From a virus, in IMG/VR virus record IMGVR_UViG_3300021959_000278, positions 1-29,169 of that record: a stretch of 29,169 nucleotides of DNA; one strand, given 5' to 3'. The stretch's first letter is position 1. Every line of letters starts with the position of its first letter. This document shows, one piece after another, positions 1 to 8,266 of the stretch. Position numbers and translations under genes: made by a program. The notes beneath the pieces are model-generated. The model saw only the letters and a list, made by a program, of their open reading frames with translations, searched no databases and had not been told where the DNA came from.

Positions 1-1
1 T

Positions 2-286
2 GCAGTATCCAACTCAACTACAATCACTTTTGATACTGCAATAAATAGTAAGATAAGTGTTGGAGATGAAGTATTTTACACAGGAAACACACCTAATCCA
101 ACAATCAGTAGTATTGCAGCTGATAAATTATCAATCATATTGAATACTGCTGTAACTATAACTGAACCGAAAACGATTATGTTTGTTGGTTCAGTGCAAC
201 CAACTGATACATTTGTGGTTGCAGAAACAGTGACATTTTATGATGATGGTGCTAAAGAAACATTTAGTGAAACCGATGACAGTTAA
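2..286 (+). CDS. C-terminal fragment of a probable virion protein
   Basis: An open frame enters from the left edge and stops with TAA at 284-286, giving the last 94 residues of a protein that ends in TDDS. The visible part is rich in Thr, Ser, Val and Ile, contains the stretch KISVGDEVFYTG and looks beta-structured, as in phage neck or fibre proteins. It ends two bases before the small terminase start. In T4 the genes before 16 are the neck genes 13, 14 and 15, so a neck protein is a reasonable guess by synteny. I do not recognise the sequence itself, so the product remains unknown. Confidence 0.6.
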   Translation, partial: AVSNSTTITFDTAINSKISVGDEVFYTGNTPNPTISSIAADKLSIILNTAVTITEPKTIMFVGSVQPTDTFVVAETVTFYDDGAKETFSETDDS

Positions 287-288
287 TT

Positions 289-696
289 ATGCCAAAAGAC
301 ATTGATGCAAAACTAGATGATATCTTAGACATTTCTTCTAATATAAAAGAAAAAACAGCAGAAATAGTAAAGATACCACCTAGACAAGAAAATACAGAAA
401 CCGATTATCGTTATGCACGAGAAAATCTCTATAATCTTATAGAGAGAGGTCAAGATGCAATAGACGGTATCCTAGAACTTTCCAAAGAAACCGAACACCC
501 AAGAGCATATGAAGTTGCAGGACAACTTATCAAAACTGTTTCTGAAACAGCAGAAAAGCTAATTGATTTACAAAAGAAAATGAAAGACATAGAAAAAGAA
601 GATGACACTATTAGAACACAACATAATCATTTGTATGTTGGTTCTACTTCAGAGTTACAGAAGTTTCTAAAGAAGTCTAAAAAGGATGACAGTTGA
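289..696 (+). CDS. 16: terminase small subunit (gp16-like)
   Basis: This 135-residue protein matches the length and helical character of T4-like small terminases, which form a ring, recognise concatemeric DNA and regulate the large subunit during headful packaging. The central segment (about residues 40-100, including ERGQDAIDGILELSKE and HPRAYEVAGQLIKTVSE) is the conserved heptad-rich core of the family. The charged tail contains SELQKFLKKSKKDDS. It lies directly after the upstream virion gene and its end overlaps the methyltransferase start by 11 nt. The large terminase is one gene downstream rather than adjacent as in T4. The assignment rests on family resemblance and synteny. Confidence 0.85.
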   Translation: MPKDIDAKLDDILDISSNIKEKTAEIVKIPPRQENTETDYRYARENLYNLIERGQDAIDGILELSKETEHPRAYEVAGQLIKTVSETAEKLIDLQKKMKDIEKEDDTIRTQHNHLYVGSTSELQKFLKKSKKDDS

Positions 697-1393
697 TGTG
701 TATAAAAAGAATACACACAATGTTATTTTAGATCATGTAAGAACTAATGCATTCGATGAATGGATTAGTAAAAATGTAAAGGATAAAGTTGTTTGTGATC
801 TAGGTGCAGGTTCAGGTATACTTTGTTATCTTGCATACATATACGGTGCAAGAAAGGTATACGGAATAGAGTGTCAAACGAAGTGTTTGAAAAATCTAAA
901 AGTTATCTTCAAAGATTACCCTATAGAGATAATTGAAGGAGATGTTTTTGAGATGGACTATCCTGAGTGTGACATTTACTTACACGAACTCTTTGCAAGT
1001 AATTTTGTAGGAGAGGGTGTGATGAAAATGGTTGAGAATGCAAACAGACAGGGAGTTGGTGATAAGTTGTTCCCAAATAAGATAAACTTATATGAGGGAC
1101 ATACTGAATTGAAAAATGGTATTATTGTAGAACACACAGGATATCTCAATAAAAATCCTAGAGATTTTTTTCTTTTCAGTGGACAAAGAAGTTTCAATCT
1201 AAAAATGTGGGAATATTATTCAGTAAAACACAACACAGTGTATGAAGGATTGATAAAAGACTTAGATATGAGTAATTTACGATACAAGAAAGGAAGTATT
1301 ATATTATGGGATGCAGAGATTGTATCAAATTACTTAGATTGGTCACACTGGCAACCAAAATACAAATGGGGGTCTATAGATGGTACAACCTAA
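686..1393 (+). CDS. class I SAM methyltransferase, protein-arginine-methyltransferase-like
   Basis: This 235-residue protein has a clear SAM-binding Rossmann signature: motif I CDLGAGSGIL at residues 37-46, followed by GARKVYGIE with acidic E62 placed to bind the ribose hydroxyls. The next motif is unusual for a phage enzyme. HELFASNFVGEG at 100-111 holds two glutamates, E101 and E110, nine residues apart, which is the spacing of the double-E loop that binds the guanidinium in protein arginine methyltransferases. The C-terminal half (about 130-235) would be the beta-barrel region. The gene overlaps gp16 by 11 nt and gp17 by 14 nt, so it is translated with the packaging genes. The target is unknown; a virion or host protein is possible. 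The fold is certain, the PRMT-type specificity is inference. Confidence 0.8.
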   Translation: MTVDVYKKNTHNVILDHVRTNAFDEWISKNVKDKVVCDLGAGSGILCYLAYIYGARKVYGIECQTKCLKNLKVIFKDYPIEIIEGDVFEMDYPECDIYLHELFASNFVGEGVMKMVENANRQGVGDKLFPNKINLYEGHTELKNGIIVEHTGYLNKNPRDFFLFSGQRSFNLKMWEYYSVKHNTVYEGLIKDLDMSNLRYKKGSIILWDAEIVSNYLDWSHWQPKYKWGSIDGTT

Positions 1394-2987
1394 AAACGAA
1401 GGCTATCTAGGTAATACCCTTATAAAACGATCAGGTATTGAAACTCAATACACTGAACAGGAGATGCAAGAGTATCTCAAATGTGGTCAAGATCCTATAC
1501 ACTTCATAGAAAATTATACACAGATTATCTCACTTGATGAGGGTTTAGTTCCGTTCAAACTTCGTGGTTATCAACAAGGACTCATAGAACACTATAATAT
1601 TAATCGTTTCAATATTGTTCTTGCAAGTAGACAGAGTGGTAAGTCTATTACCTCGTGTGCATACTTATTGTGGTTCTTATTATTTAATCCTGAAGTAACA
1701 GTTGCTATCCTTGCAAACAAAGGTGCAATTGCAAGAGAGATGATTGCGCGTCTCGTAACGATGTTAGAGTCTGTTCCATTCTTTTTACAGCCTGGGGTCA
1801 AGATTTTGAACAAGGGGTCAATTGAGTTTGCAAACGATAGTAAGGTAGTTGCAGCTGCAACATCTTCAAGTTCAATTCGTGGATTGTCTATCAACTTACT
1901 ATACCTCGATGAGTTTGCATTCGTTGAGGGTGCAGAGGAGTTTTACACTTCAACCTATCCAGTGGTAACCTCAGGTAAAGATTCAAAAGTTATCATTACA
2001 TCTACTGCAAACGGTGTAGGTAATATGTTCTACAAGATATATCAATCTGCTGTACACAATCAGTCTGAATATAAACACTTCACTATCAACTGGTATGATG
2101 TGCCAGGCAGAGACGAGGAGTGGAAAAGACAAACCATTGCAAACACTTCAGAGGCACAGTTTGAACAAGAGTATGGAAATAGTTTCTTGGGGACAGGAAA
2201 TACACTTATCAATGCAGATACTCTATTAGGAATGAGGACTTCTGACCCACTTTATTCACAAAATTCCTTCAATATGTATGAAAAACCACAAGAGGGTCAT
2301 GTATATGTTTGTACAGTGGATGTATCCAAGGGGAGAGGTTTAGACTATTCTACCTTTAGTATCTTTGATACTTCAGTTCAACCCTTCAAACAAGTTGCAA
2401 CATATAGAGACAATATGATTTCACCAATGTTATTTCCTGATATCATTGCAAAATACGCAACACCCTATAATAAAGCTTTAGTGATTATAGAGAACAATGC
2501 AGAGGGGTCAATGGTTGCAACTCAGTTACACTACGATATAGAGTATGATAATGTTTTTACACAGGGTGCAACAAAGGCCGAAGATATTGGTATAACCATG
2601 AACAAAAAGATCAAAAGAATTGGTTGTTCCACTCTCAAAGAAATAACAGAAGAAAATAGATTAGAAATAGTAGATAGTAATACAATAACAGAAATGATGA
2701 CCTTTGTAAACAAAGGTAATAGTTATGAAGCAGATAGGGGGTTTTTTGATGATTGTGTTATGAATTGTGTATTATTTGCATGGTTTTTGACCACAGATTA
2801 TTTCACACTTCTAACAGATAAAGTTGCAAAGAACTTACTATATGCAGAACAACAGAAGTTAATTGAGGATGACTTATTACCTGCAGGTATTTTAGGAGAT
2901 CAAACAGGTAGTGAAGAAACATTTGTCGATGCAACAGGAGATAGATGGTTCCTCACGGATGATGAGTCAGAAACAAGAAACTTATAA
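1380..2987 (+). CDS. 17: terminase large subunit (gp17-like packaging ATPase-nuclease)
   Basis: This 535-residue protein powers DNA translocation into the prohead and cuts concatemers. The ATPase half shows Walker A SRQSGKS at about 83-89, Walker B LLYLDE at 173-178 with catalytic E178, and the coupling motif TSTA at 207-210. The RNase H-fold nuclease half shows the metal ligands D314 (in VDVSKGRGLDYS), E371 (in VIIENN) and D457/D458 (in GFFDDC). All key residues are present and the length is close to T4 gp17 after loss of some N- and C-terminal sequence. The start overlaps the methyltransferase end by 14 nt. The last codons overlap a late promoter for the sheath gene. Confidence 0.97.
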   Translation: MVQPKNEGYLGNTLIKRSGIETQYTEQEMQEYLKCGQDPIHFIENYTQIISLDEGLVPFKLRGYQQGLIEHYNINRFNIVLASRQSGKSITSCAYLLWFLLFNPEVTVAILANKGAIAREMIARLVTMLESVPFFLQPGVKILNKGSIEFANDSKVVAAATSSSSIRGLSINLLYLDEFAFVEGAEEFYTSTYPVVTSGKDSKVIITSTANGVGNMFYKIYQSAVHNQSEYKHFTINWYDVPGRDEEWKRQTIANTSEAQFEQEYGNSFLGTGNTLINADTLLGMRTSDPLYSQNSFNMYEKPQEGHVYVCTVDVSKGRGLDYSTFSIFDTSVQPFKQVATYRDNMISPMLFPDIIAKYATPYNKALVIIENNAEGSMVATQLHYDIEYDNVFTQGATKAEDIGITMNKKIKRIGCSTLKEITEENRLEIVDSNTITEMMTFVNKGNSYEADRGFFDDCVMNCVLFAWFLTTDYFTLLTDKVAKNLLYAEQQKLIEDDLLPAGILGDQTGSEETFVDATGDRWFLTDDESETRNL

Positions 2988-2990
2988 ATA
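2983..2990 (+). promoter_or_regulatory. T4-type late promoter before gp18
   Basis: A perfect TATAAATA overlaps the gp17 stop codon. Counting about 6 nt past its end puts the transcript start near 2996, leaving a 35-nt leader that holds the AGGAG ribosome site of the sheath gene. The motif is the known T4 late -10 element read by gp55, and a gp55 gene is present in this window. Confidence 0.85.
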
Positions 2991-3030
2991 AAAAGGTAAA
3001 ACAACTTTTTTACATTAACAGGAGAAAAGT

Positions 3031-5028
3031 ATGGCATTTCAAGTATCACCAGGCGTACAGGTCTCAGAGATAGACTTGACTAATGTTGTACCTGCCGTTT
3101 CAAGCACTACAGGTGCTTTCGCAGGTACTTTCAAATGGGGCCCTGTTGATGAAGTAGTAACAGTTTCAGATAGTAAAGGATTAGTAGAGGAATTCTATTC
3201 AGCTGCTAACACAGATGCTGGAGCTGAGGACTTTTTCGCAGCAGATGCATTCTTGAAGTATGGTGCTTCATTGAGAGTTGTTAGAGTCAATGCAACAGGT
3301 TTGTTTAGTGCAAACCAGTCAGGAGACTCTTCATCACTCTTAAAGAATTCAGACCATTATGAATCCACATACAAAGACGGTTCTCAAGCAGGAACAGTCG
3401 GTAAATGGGTTTCAAGATTTGCAGGTTCCTTAGGAAATTCATTAAAAGTCTCAGTTTGTGCATCCTCAAACGCTTATTTTAACGATGCTGTAACAGCCGT
3501 AGATCAGGTAGGTAACGAAGCTGCTGGTCAAACATCAATCACGGTTGATGATTCATCAGTTTTCACAGTTAGAGATATCATCAAGTTTGCAGGACATGAT
3601 ACAAAATATCGTGTTACCGAACTTACAGATGGTACAACAATTGTAATCGAAGCCCTAGATCAACCAGCTGGAACAGGATTAACAACAACAGTCAATGACA
3701 ACACTCAGATAGATAGGTACTGGGAACATTATGCTTTATTCAATAAAGCCCCAGGCACTTCTGCCACTGCAACAGCAGCTGGTGGGTCAGCTGACGAAAT
3801 ACACATTGTAGTAGTAGACGAAGATGGTGTAATAACAGGTAAAACTAATACAGTTTTAGAAACTTATGGTTTTGTCTCACTTGCATCAGATTCTAAAGAC
3901 TCACAAGGTAATTCAAATTATTACAAAGATGTGATTGCAAGAGATTCTAAGTGGATTTGGTGGTCAGGACACTCAACAGCTATGTTGAGCACTGCAACCG
4001 AAACTAGAACTCATGTCCAATCAGCAACAAGTGCTTTCTCAAGACCATCAGCACCTGAAGTAAGTTCATTATCAGGTGGTGCAGACGGTAGAACCCCAAC
4101 TGCCGCTGAAAAATATGGTGCATGGAACACACATTTTGCAGACGGAGAAACAATCGATATATCTTTCCTAATCGTAGGTTCTACAAGAACTGATAACGGT
4201 TCAGGAACAGATCAAGATATATTAACAGATCACAACACTCTAGTAAACCAAGGTATTCTTATTTGTGAAAACAGAAAAGATTGTATGTTGGTTGCATCAC
4301 CAAGAAGAGCTTCAGTAGTTGGTGTGACTTCAGAGTCATCACAACTATCTAATGTACTTGCAGATTACGCAAGTGTAACATCTTCTTCTTATGCAGTATT
4401 AGACAGTGGATGGGTATATCAATACGACAGATTCAACGATAGATATTGTTGGATACCTGCATGTTCACACACTGCTGGTATTATGGTCAGATCAGACCTT
4501 CTTAGAGACCCATGGTTCTCACCTGCTGGTTTCTCAAGAGGTCAATACTTAGGTATTACTAAACTTGCTTTCAATCCAAAACAAGCAAGTAGAGATGATC
4601 TATATCGTGCAAGGGTCAACCCAATTTGCACATTCCCAGGCCAAGGTACAGTTCTTTTCGGAGATAAAACTGCACTTACAACATCATCTGCATTCGATAG
4701 AATCAATGTAAGAAGATTATTCATTGTTTTAGAAAAAGCAATCGCAACAGCTGCAAAAGCTTCACTGTTTGAATTCAACGATGCATTTACAAGAGCACAG
4801 TTCAGAGCAACAGTAGAACCTTTCTTAAGAGATGTTAAGAACCGTAGAGGTTTGACAGACTATTCAGTATTATGTGATGAAACAAACAACACAGACACCG
4901 TTATCGATAGAAACGAGTTTGTATGTTCAATCTTCATTAAACCTTCAAGGTCAATCAACTTTATTACTTTGAACTTTGTAGCTGCAAGAAGCGGTGTAGA
5001 GTTTGAAGAAATATATGGAGCAGTTTAG
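3031..5028 (+). CDS. 18: contractile tail sheath protein (gp18-like)
   Basis: This 665-residue protein is close in size to T4 gp18 (about 660). The N-terminus MAFQVSPGVQVSEIDLTN and the following TTGAFAGTFKWGP are the typical opening of myovirus sheath proteins. The C-terminal region with VEPFLRDVKNRRGLTDY, ending near the conserved SINFITLNFVAARSGVEFEE, is the conserved inner sheath domain that contacts the tube and the neighbouring subunits. The middle (about residues 150-300) is variable and Thr/Ser/Ala-rich, as expected for the surface-exposed protruding domains. It has its own late promoter and a good AGGAG site, and is followed after 9 nt by the tube gene, fitting joint late expression. 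Confidence 0.96.
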   Translation: MAFQVSPGVQVSEIDLTNVVPAVSSTTGAFAGTFKWGPVDEVVTVSDSKGLVEEFYSAANTDAGAEDFFAADAFLKYGASLRVVRVNATGLFSANQSGDSSSLLKNSDHYESTYKDGSQAGTVGKWVSRFAGSLGNSLKVSVCASSNAYFNDAVTAVDQVGNEAAGQTSITVDDSSVFTVRDIIKFAGHDTKYRVTELTDGTTIVIEALDQPAGTGLTTTVNDNTQIDRYWEHYALFNKAPGTSATATAAGGSADEIHIVVVDEDGVITGKTNTVLETYGFVSLASDSKDSQGNSNYYKDVIARDSKWIWWSGHSTAMLSTATETRTHVQSATSAFSRPSAPEVSSLSGGADGRTPTAAEKYGAWNTHFADGETIDISFLIVGSTRTDNGSGTDQDILTDHNTLVNQGILICENRKDCMLVASPRRASVVGVTSESSQLSNVLADYASVTSSSYAVLDSGWVYQYDRFNDRYCWIPACSHTAGIMVRSDLLRDPWFSPAGFSRGQYLGITKLAFNPKQASRDDLYRARVNPICTFPGQGTVLFGDKTALTTSSAFDRINVRRLFIVLEKAIATAAKASLFEFNDAFTRAQFRATVEPFLRDVKNRRGLTDYSVLCDETNNTDTVIDRNEFVCSIFIKPSRSINFITLNFVAARSGVEFEEIYGAV

Positions 5029-5037
5029 GAGTAAAAA

Positions 5038-5535
5038 ATGGCAACAATAGATCAATTTAAAGCACAACTAATCGGTGGAGGCCCTAGAGCTAACCGATTT
5101 AGAGTTTTCATTCCTAGAACTGGTAATCGAATAGAGTTTCTATGTCGTGCAGCTAACTTACCTGCTGGAACCCTAACATCATTTGACATCAAATGGATGG
5201 GTACAACACTCAAACTTCCTGGCGACAGGACATTTGAGAACTGGGAAGTAACTGTAATCAATGATGCAGAATTTTCTGTAAGAACTGCCGTAGAAAATTG
5301 GCAGAATGAAATCGTTGGTTTCACAGATGGTAGAGGTAGTACCACATTAGATTTTATGGTTGACAGAGCATATGTTGAACAACTAGATAAAGCTGATTCA
5401 GTTTTAGCGAGATATGAATTCTTCAATATGTGGCCAACTAGTATAGGTAATGTTGAACTTAACTACGAAACTGTTGACGCATTAGAAACATTTACAGTTG
5501 GTTTCGCTTTCTCACACTGGGAAAGAGTAATCTAA
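5038..5535 (+). CDS. 19: tail tube protein (gp19-like)
   Basis: At 165 residues it nearly equals T4 gp19. It shows the tube fold signature: an early FRVFIPRTGNRIEFLCRAANLP strand pair (about 22-43), a loop ending in LKLPGDRTFENWEVTVIND (about 60-78), and a C-terminal ALETFTVGFAFSHW. Subunits stack as hexamers to form the rigid tube inside the sheath. The ribosome site TTAGGAG overlaps the sheath stop. An inverted repeat and a late promoter lie directly after the gene. A second tube-fold protein is encoded at 11538-12074. Confidence 0.95.
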   Translation: MATIDQFKAQLIGGGPRANRFRVFIPRTGNRIEFLCRAANLPAGTLTSFDIKWMGTTLKLPGDRTFENWEVTVINDAEFSVRTAVENWQNEIVGFTDGRGSTTLDFMVDRAYVEQLDKADSVLARYEFFNMWPTSIGNVELNYETVDALETFTVGFAFSHWERVI

Positions 5536-5539
5536 GTGA

Positions 5540-5560
5540 ATACCCTAAAATTTAGGGTAT
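5540..5560. repeat. perfect palindrome fused to the gp20 late promoter
   Basis: ATACCCTAAA (5540-5549) and TTTAGGGTAT (5551-5560) are exact inverted repeats separated by one base. The last three bases of the right arm are the first three of the TATAAATA element. As RNA it could end transcripts of gp19 or mark an RNA end, but it lacks a clear U-tract. As DNA it is operator-like. The function is not known. Confidence 0.7.
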
Positions 5561-5565
5561 AAATA
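5558..5565 (+). promoter_or_regulatory. T4-type late promoter at the gp20 start codon
   Basis: A perfect TATAAATA ends only 5 nt before the ATG of gp20 at 5571. With the usual late-promoter spacing, transcription would begin at or next to the A of the ATG, giving a leaderless message. gp20 could also be translated from read-through transcripts of gp18-gp19. Confidence 0.75.
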
Positions 5566-5570
5566 TAGGT

Positions 5571-7112
5571 ATGGAAATTTTTGGGTTTGAAATAACTCGT
5601 AAAAAAGACGAGTTGAGAGCAAGTGATACAGTCAGAAAGGCTGTATCATTTGTTCCACCTGTCGATGATGACGGTACTCCTGTCATTCAAAGCCAGCCTG
5701 GCGGTTTTATAACTGGTGGTGCGTATGGTTCTTATATCGACATGGAAGGTGGTATCAAGAGTGAGGCAGAACTCATTCGTAGATATCGTGAAGCGTCTTT
5801 GATACCTGAAGTTGATTCAGCCATCGAAGATATAGTTAATGAGTGTATTACTTCTGACACTTCGGATAGGATTGTAACACTCGACCTCAGAGATGTAAAA
5901 CTCTCTGACAGTATCAAAAATAAGATACGAGACGAGTTTTATCACATCCTAAACATAATGAAGTTCAATCAGAACTCTCATGAACTTTTCAGAAAATGGT
6001 ATGTAGACGGTAGAATTTATTTCCACAAGGTAGTAGATTCTAAAAGACCGAAGGCAGGGATTATCGACATTAGAAATGTTGATCCCATAAAAATCAAGAA
6101 AGTCAGGAATATAGAAAAGGAAAGAGATCCAAAGACTAAGGTCGAAAGGATTAAAAAGGTAGAAGAGTTTTATCTTTTTAATGATAAGGGTTTTGACAAG
6201 AGTGGTTCAGGAGAAGGAAACACTGTCAAAATTGCACCTGAAGCAGTAACATATACTACCTCAGGTTTATTAGACTACACTAAGAATGTTGTAGTCGGAT
6301 ATCTTCATAAATCGTTGAAGACTGCAAATCAGTTATCAATGATTGAAGATGCTCTAGTGATATACAGAATATCTAGAGCACCTGAAAGAAGAATATTCTA
6401 TATTGATGTTGGTAACTTACCAAAAGCAAAGGCAGAACAGTACCTTGCAGATGTAATGAATCGATATAGAAACAAATTAGTGTACAATGCACAGACAGGT
6501 GAACTGAAAGATGATCGTAAACACATGTCTATGCTAGAAGATTTTTGGTTACCTCGTAGAGAAGGTAACAGAGGTACGGAGATACAAACTCTGCCAGGCG
6601 GTTCAAACCTATCAGAGATTGACGATATAGAATACTTCAAAAAGAAACTATATCGTTCATTGAATGTACCAATATCTAGAATGGAATCAGAGAACGGTTT
6701 TAACATGGGTCGTTCATCTGAGATCACTAGAGACGAACTGAAGTTTAATAAATTTACTAATAGACTTCAGAAAAAGTTTGCAAGAGTATTTGTTGATGTA
6801 TTAAGAACACAACTTTTACTCAAAGAGATTGTAACTGGTGAAGAGTTTGATCAAGTCAAAGACTTCTTACAGTTTGATTTTGCAACTGACAACCACTTTA
6901 CAGAGTTGAAAGATGCAGAAATATTGAGAGAAAGATTAGATACTCTCAATCAAGTAAATGACTATGTTGGAAAATATTTCTCTAAAGAGTATGTAAGAAA
7001 ATATATACTTAGACAAACAGAAGAGGATATTAATCTCATTGATAAACAAATCGAAACCGAAAAAGAAACAGGTGGAGATGAGGGAGACAATGATCAACAA
7101 GGATATTTTTAG
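5571..7112 (+). CDS. 20: portal vertex protein (gp20-like)
   Basis: This 513-residue protein forms the dodecameric ring at the special capsid vertex, through which DNA is packaged and to which neck and tail attach; T4 gp20 has 524 residues. Recognisable conserved stretches are YIDMEGGIKSEAELIRRYRE near residues 54-73, WYVDGRIYFHKVVD near 143-156, SRAPERRIFYIDVGNLPK near 268-285, and the family hallmark LPGGSNLSEIDDIEYFKKKL near 342-361 followed by NVPISRM. The C-terminus is acidic and Gly/Asp-rich. No clear Shine-Dalgarno precedes the ATG; GGT directly upstream is part of the late promoter region. The gp67-like gene follows after 9 nt. Confidence 0.96.
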   Translation: MEIFGFEITRKKDELRASDTVRKAVSFVPPVDDDGTPVIQSQPGGFITGGAYGSYIDMEGGIKSEAELIRRYREASLIPEVDSAIEDIVNECITSDTSDRIVTLDLRDVKLSDSIKNKIRDEFYHILNIMKFNQNSHELFRKWYVDGRIYFHKVVDSKRPKAGIIDIRNVDPIKIKKVRNIEKERDPKTKVERIKKVEEFYLFNDKGFDKSGSGEGNTVKIAPEAVTYTTSGLLDYTKNVVVGYLHKSLKTANQLSMIEDALVIYRISRAPERRIFYIDVGNLPKAKAEQYLADVMNRYRNKLVYNAQTGELKDDRKHMSMLEDFWLPRREGNRGTEIQTLPGGSNLSEIDDIEYFKKKLYRSLNVPISRMESENGFNMGRSSEITRDELKFNKFTNRLQKKFARVFVDVLRTQLLLKEIVTGEEFDQVKDFLQFDFATDNHFTELKDAEILRERLDTLNQVNDYVGKYFSKEYVRKYILRQTEEDINLIDKQIETEKETGGDEGDNDQQGYF

Positions 7113-7121
7113 GAGTAATAA

Positions 7122-7295
7122 ATGAGTGAAATAAGCAAACAGATCGTAGATCAAATTGAAAAGAAAGAATTTGCAGATGCAAAAGAATCTATTTTTCAAG
7201 GTTTACACAAAGCTGCAGCTGAAGTAGTTGATATGAAAAGAGTTCAATCACAAGTTGATTGGATGAGTAAAGACGAACCAACAACAGGAGAGTAA
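7122..7295 (+). CDS. 67: small prohead core protein (gp67-like)
   Basis: A 57-residue frame runs from ATG 7122 to TAA 7293-7295, with AGGAG at 7111-7115 as a well-spaced ribosome site. The start is MSEISKQIVDQIEKKEFADA and the rest is a charged helix ending DWMSKDEPTTGE. The position between portal and protease, the size and the pattern IVDQIEKKEFADAKESIF resemble T4 gp67, a core protein cleaved by gp21 during head maturation. It lacks the long acidic tail of T4 gp67. Its stop overlaps the next start by one base (TAATG), so the two are translationally coupled. The name is based on synteny and weak similarity. Confidence 0.7.
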   Translation: MSEISKQIVDQIEKKEFADAKESIFQGLHKAAAEVVDMKRVQSQVDWMSKDEPTTGE

Positions 7296-7591
7296 TGAAA
7301 ACTTTTCAACAAATCTCTAAAGAATTGAACGAAGCAAAGTTCAAACTTCCTTCAGGTCATAAAGAACTGAAGTCTGAGATTGTTAAGGTTGGAAGTAAAA
7401 AATATGACCTTACCTTTACTCAAAAAGGTAGTAGGGTACATGTTTGGATCGATGGTATGGATACAGGTGAAGAATACAGAGACTTGAAAGCTGCTGAAAA
7501 CGAAACAAAAAACATCAAAGCAGTTTTATTACAAATGGGAGAAGATTTCTCATTTGATCAATTAGGAGATTTCAATGAAACTAATATCTGA
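7295..7591 (+). CDS. 68: prohead core protein (gp68-like)
   Basis: The 98-residue product begins MKTFQQISKELNEAKFK. This opening resembles the capsid-targeting leaders of T4 internal head proteins (MKTYQEFIAE type), and LNE followed by A at residues 11-14 fits the gp21 cleavage rule (L/I-x-E before a small residue). The body is a basic, mixed alpha/beta domain with WIDGMDTGEEYRDLKAAENE. It sits exactly where T4 has gene 68, between 67 and 21, and its end overlaps the protease start by 17 nt. T4 gp68 is longer (about 141 residues), so the name is by position. Confidence 0.65.
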   Translation: MKTFQQISKELNEAKFKLPSGHKELKSEIVKVGSKKYDLTFTQKGSRVHVWIDGMDTGEEYRDLKAAENETKNIKAVLLQMGEDFSFDQLGDFNETNI

Positions 7592-8228
7592 ATTTAACGA
7601 CCAAAATGTTGCATCTGTAATTGTAGAAGCAAACGAAAATGGAAAGAAAGATTACTTTATTCAAGGTGTCTTTATGCAGTCCGAGATAAAAAATAGGAAT
7701 GGTCGTGTATATCCTAAAGAAATAATGCTCAAAGAAGTAAACAGATACAGAAAAGATTTCATTGAACAGAAGAGAGCCTTTGGTGAATTAGGACACCCTG
7801 AAGGCCCAACAATCAATTTAGATAGAGTTTCACACCTTATTACCGAACTCAACCAAGACGGTAATAATTTTGTTGGAAAAGCAAAGATTTTAACAACACC
7901 AATGGGTAACATTGTTCGTAATCTCATAGATGACGGTGCAAAGTTAGGTGTTTCCTCTAGAGGACTAGGTTCACTAGAACAGAAGGGGGATGCCCAGTAT
8001 GTGAAAGGAGACTTTCAACTTGCAACTGCAGCTGATATAGTTGCAGACCCATCTGCACCTGCCGCTTTCGTAGAAGGTATTATGGAAGGTGTAGAGTGGA
8101 TATATGAAAATGGTAGACTAAGAATGCTTGACATTGAACAAATGAAAGAGGATCTTATGAAAACTAAAGTTCATAAGTTGGAAGAAAAAAAATTAGAACT
8201 ATGGAAGAGGTTTGTTGAGAATCTCTGA
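7575..8228 (+). CDS. 21: prohead maturation protease (gp21-like)
   Basis: This 217-residue protein matches T4 gp21 (about 212). It cleaves the scaffold and the capsid N-terminus after L/I-x-E motifs once the prohead is built. Conserved features are FMQSEIKNRNGRVYPKE near residues 33-49, GELGHPEG with candidate catalytic H74, and LGVSSRGLG with S127/S128 as nucleophile candidates, the pattern of the herpesvirus/T4 assembly-protease fold. DPSAPAAFVEGIMEG near 170 is also typical. The start overlaps gp68-like by 17 nt. Immediately after the stop lies a late promoter for the scaffold gene. Confidence 0.94.
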   Translation: MKLISEFNDQNVASVIVEANENGKKDYFIQGVFMQSEIKNRNGRVYPKEIMLKEVNRYRKDFIEQKRAFGELGHPEGPTINLDRVSHLITELNQDGNNFVGKAKILTTPMGNIVRNLIDDGAKLGVSSRGLGSLEQKGDAQYVKGDFQLATAADIVADPSAPAAFVEGIMEGVEWIYENGRLRMLDIEQMKEDLMKTKVHKLEEKKLELWKRFVENL

Positions 8229-8230
8229 TA

Positions 8231-8238
8231 TATAAATA
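8231..8238 (+). promoter_or_regulatory. T4-type late promoter before gp22
   Basis: A perfect TATAAATA lies just after the gp21 stop. The predicted start near 8244 leaves a short leader with AGGAG about 7 nt before the scaffold ATG. It would raise scaffold and capsid synthesis above the level of the preceding genes. Confidence 0.85.
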
Positions 8239-8266
8239 AATAGAAAGACTCAAACAGGAGAAAACT

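Noticed and set aside
40-47. AATAAATA near the left edge
   Set aside because: Inside an open coding frame far from any start codon; probably chance in AT-rich sequence.
275-693. GATGACAGTT repeated at the ends of the first gene and gp16 (both end in DDS)
   Set aside because: Only 10 nt and explained by similar C-terminal codons; too short to call a recombination site.
5052-5426. 124-residue frame on the - strand across gp19
   Set aside because: Wholly antisense to a clear tail tube gene, with no start signals or recognisable motif.
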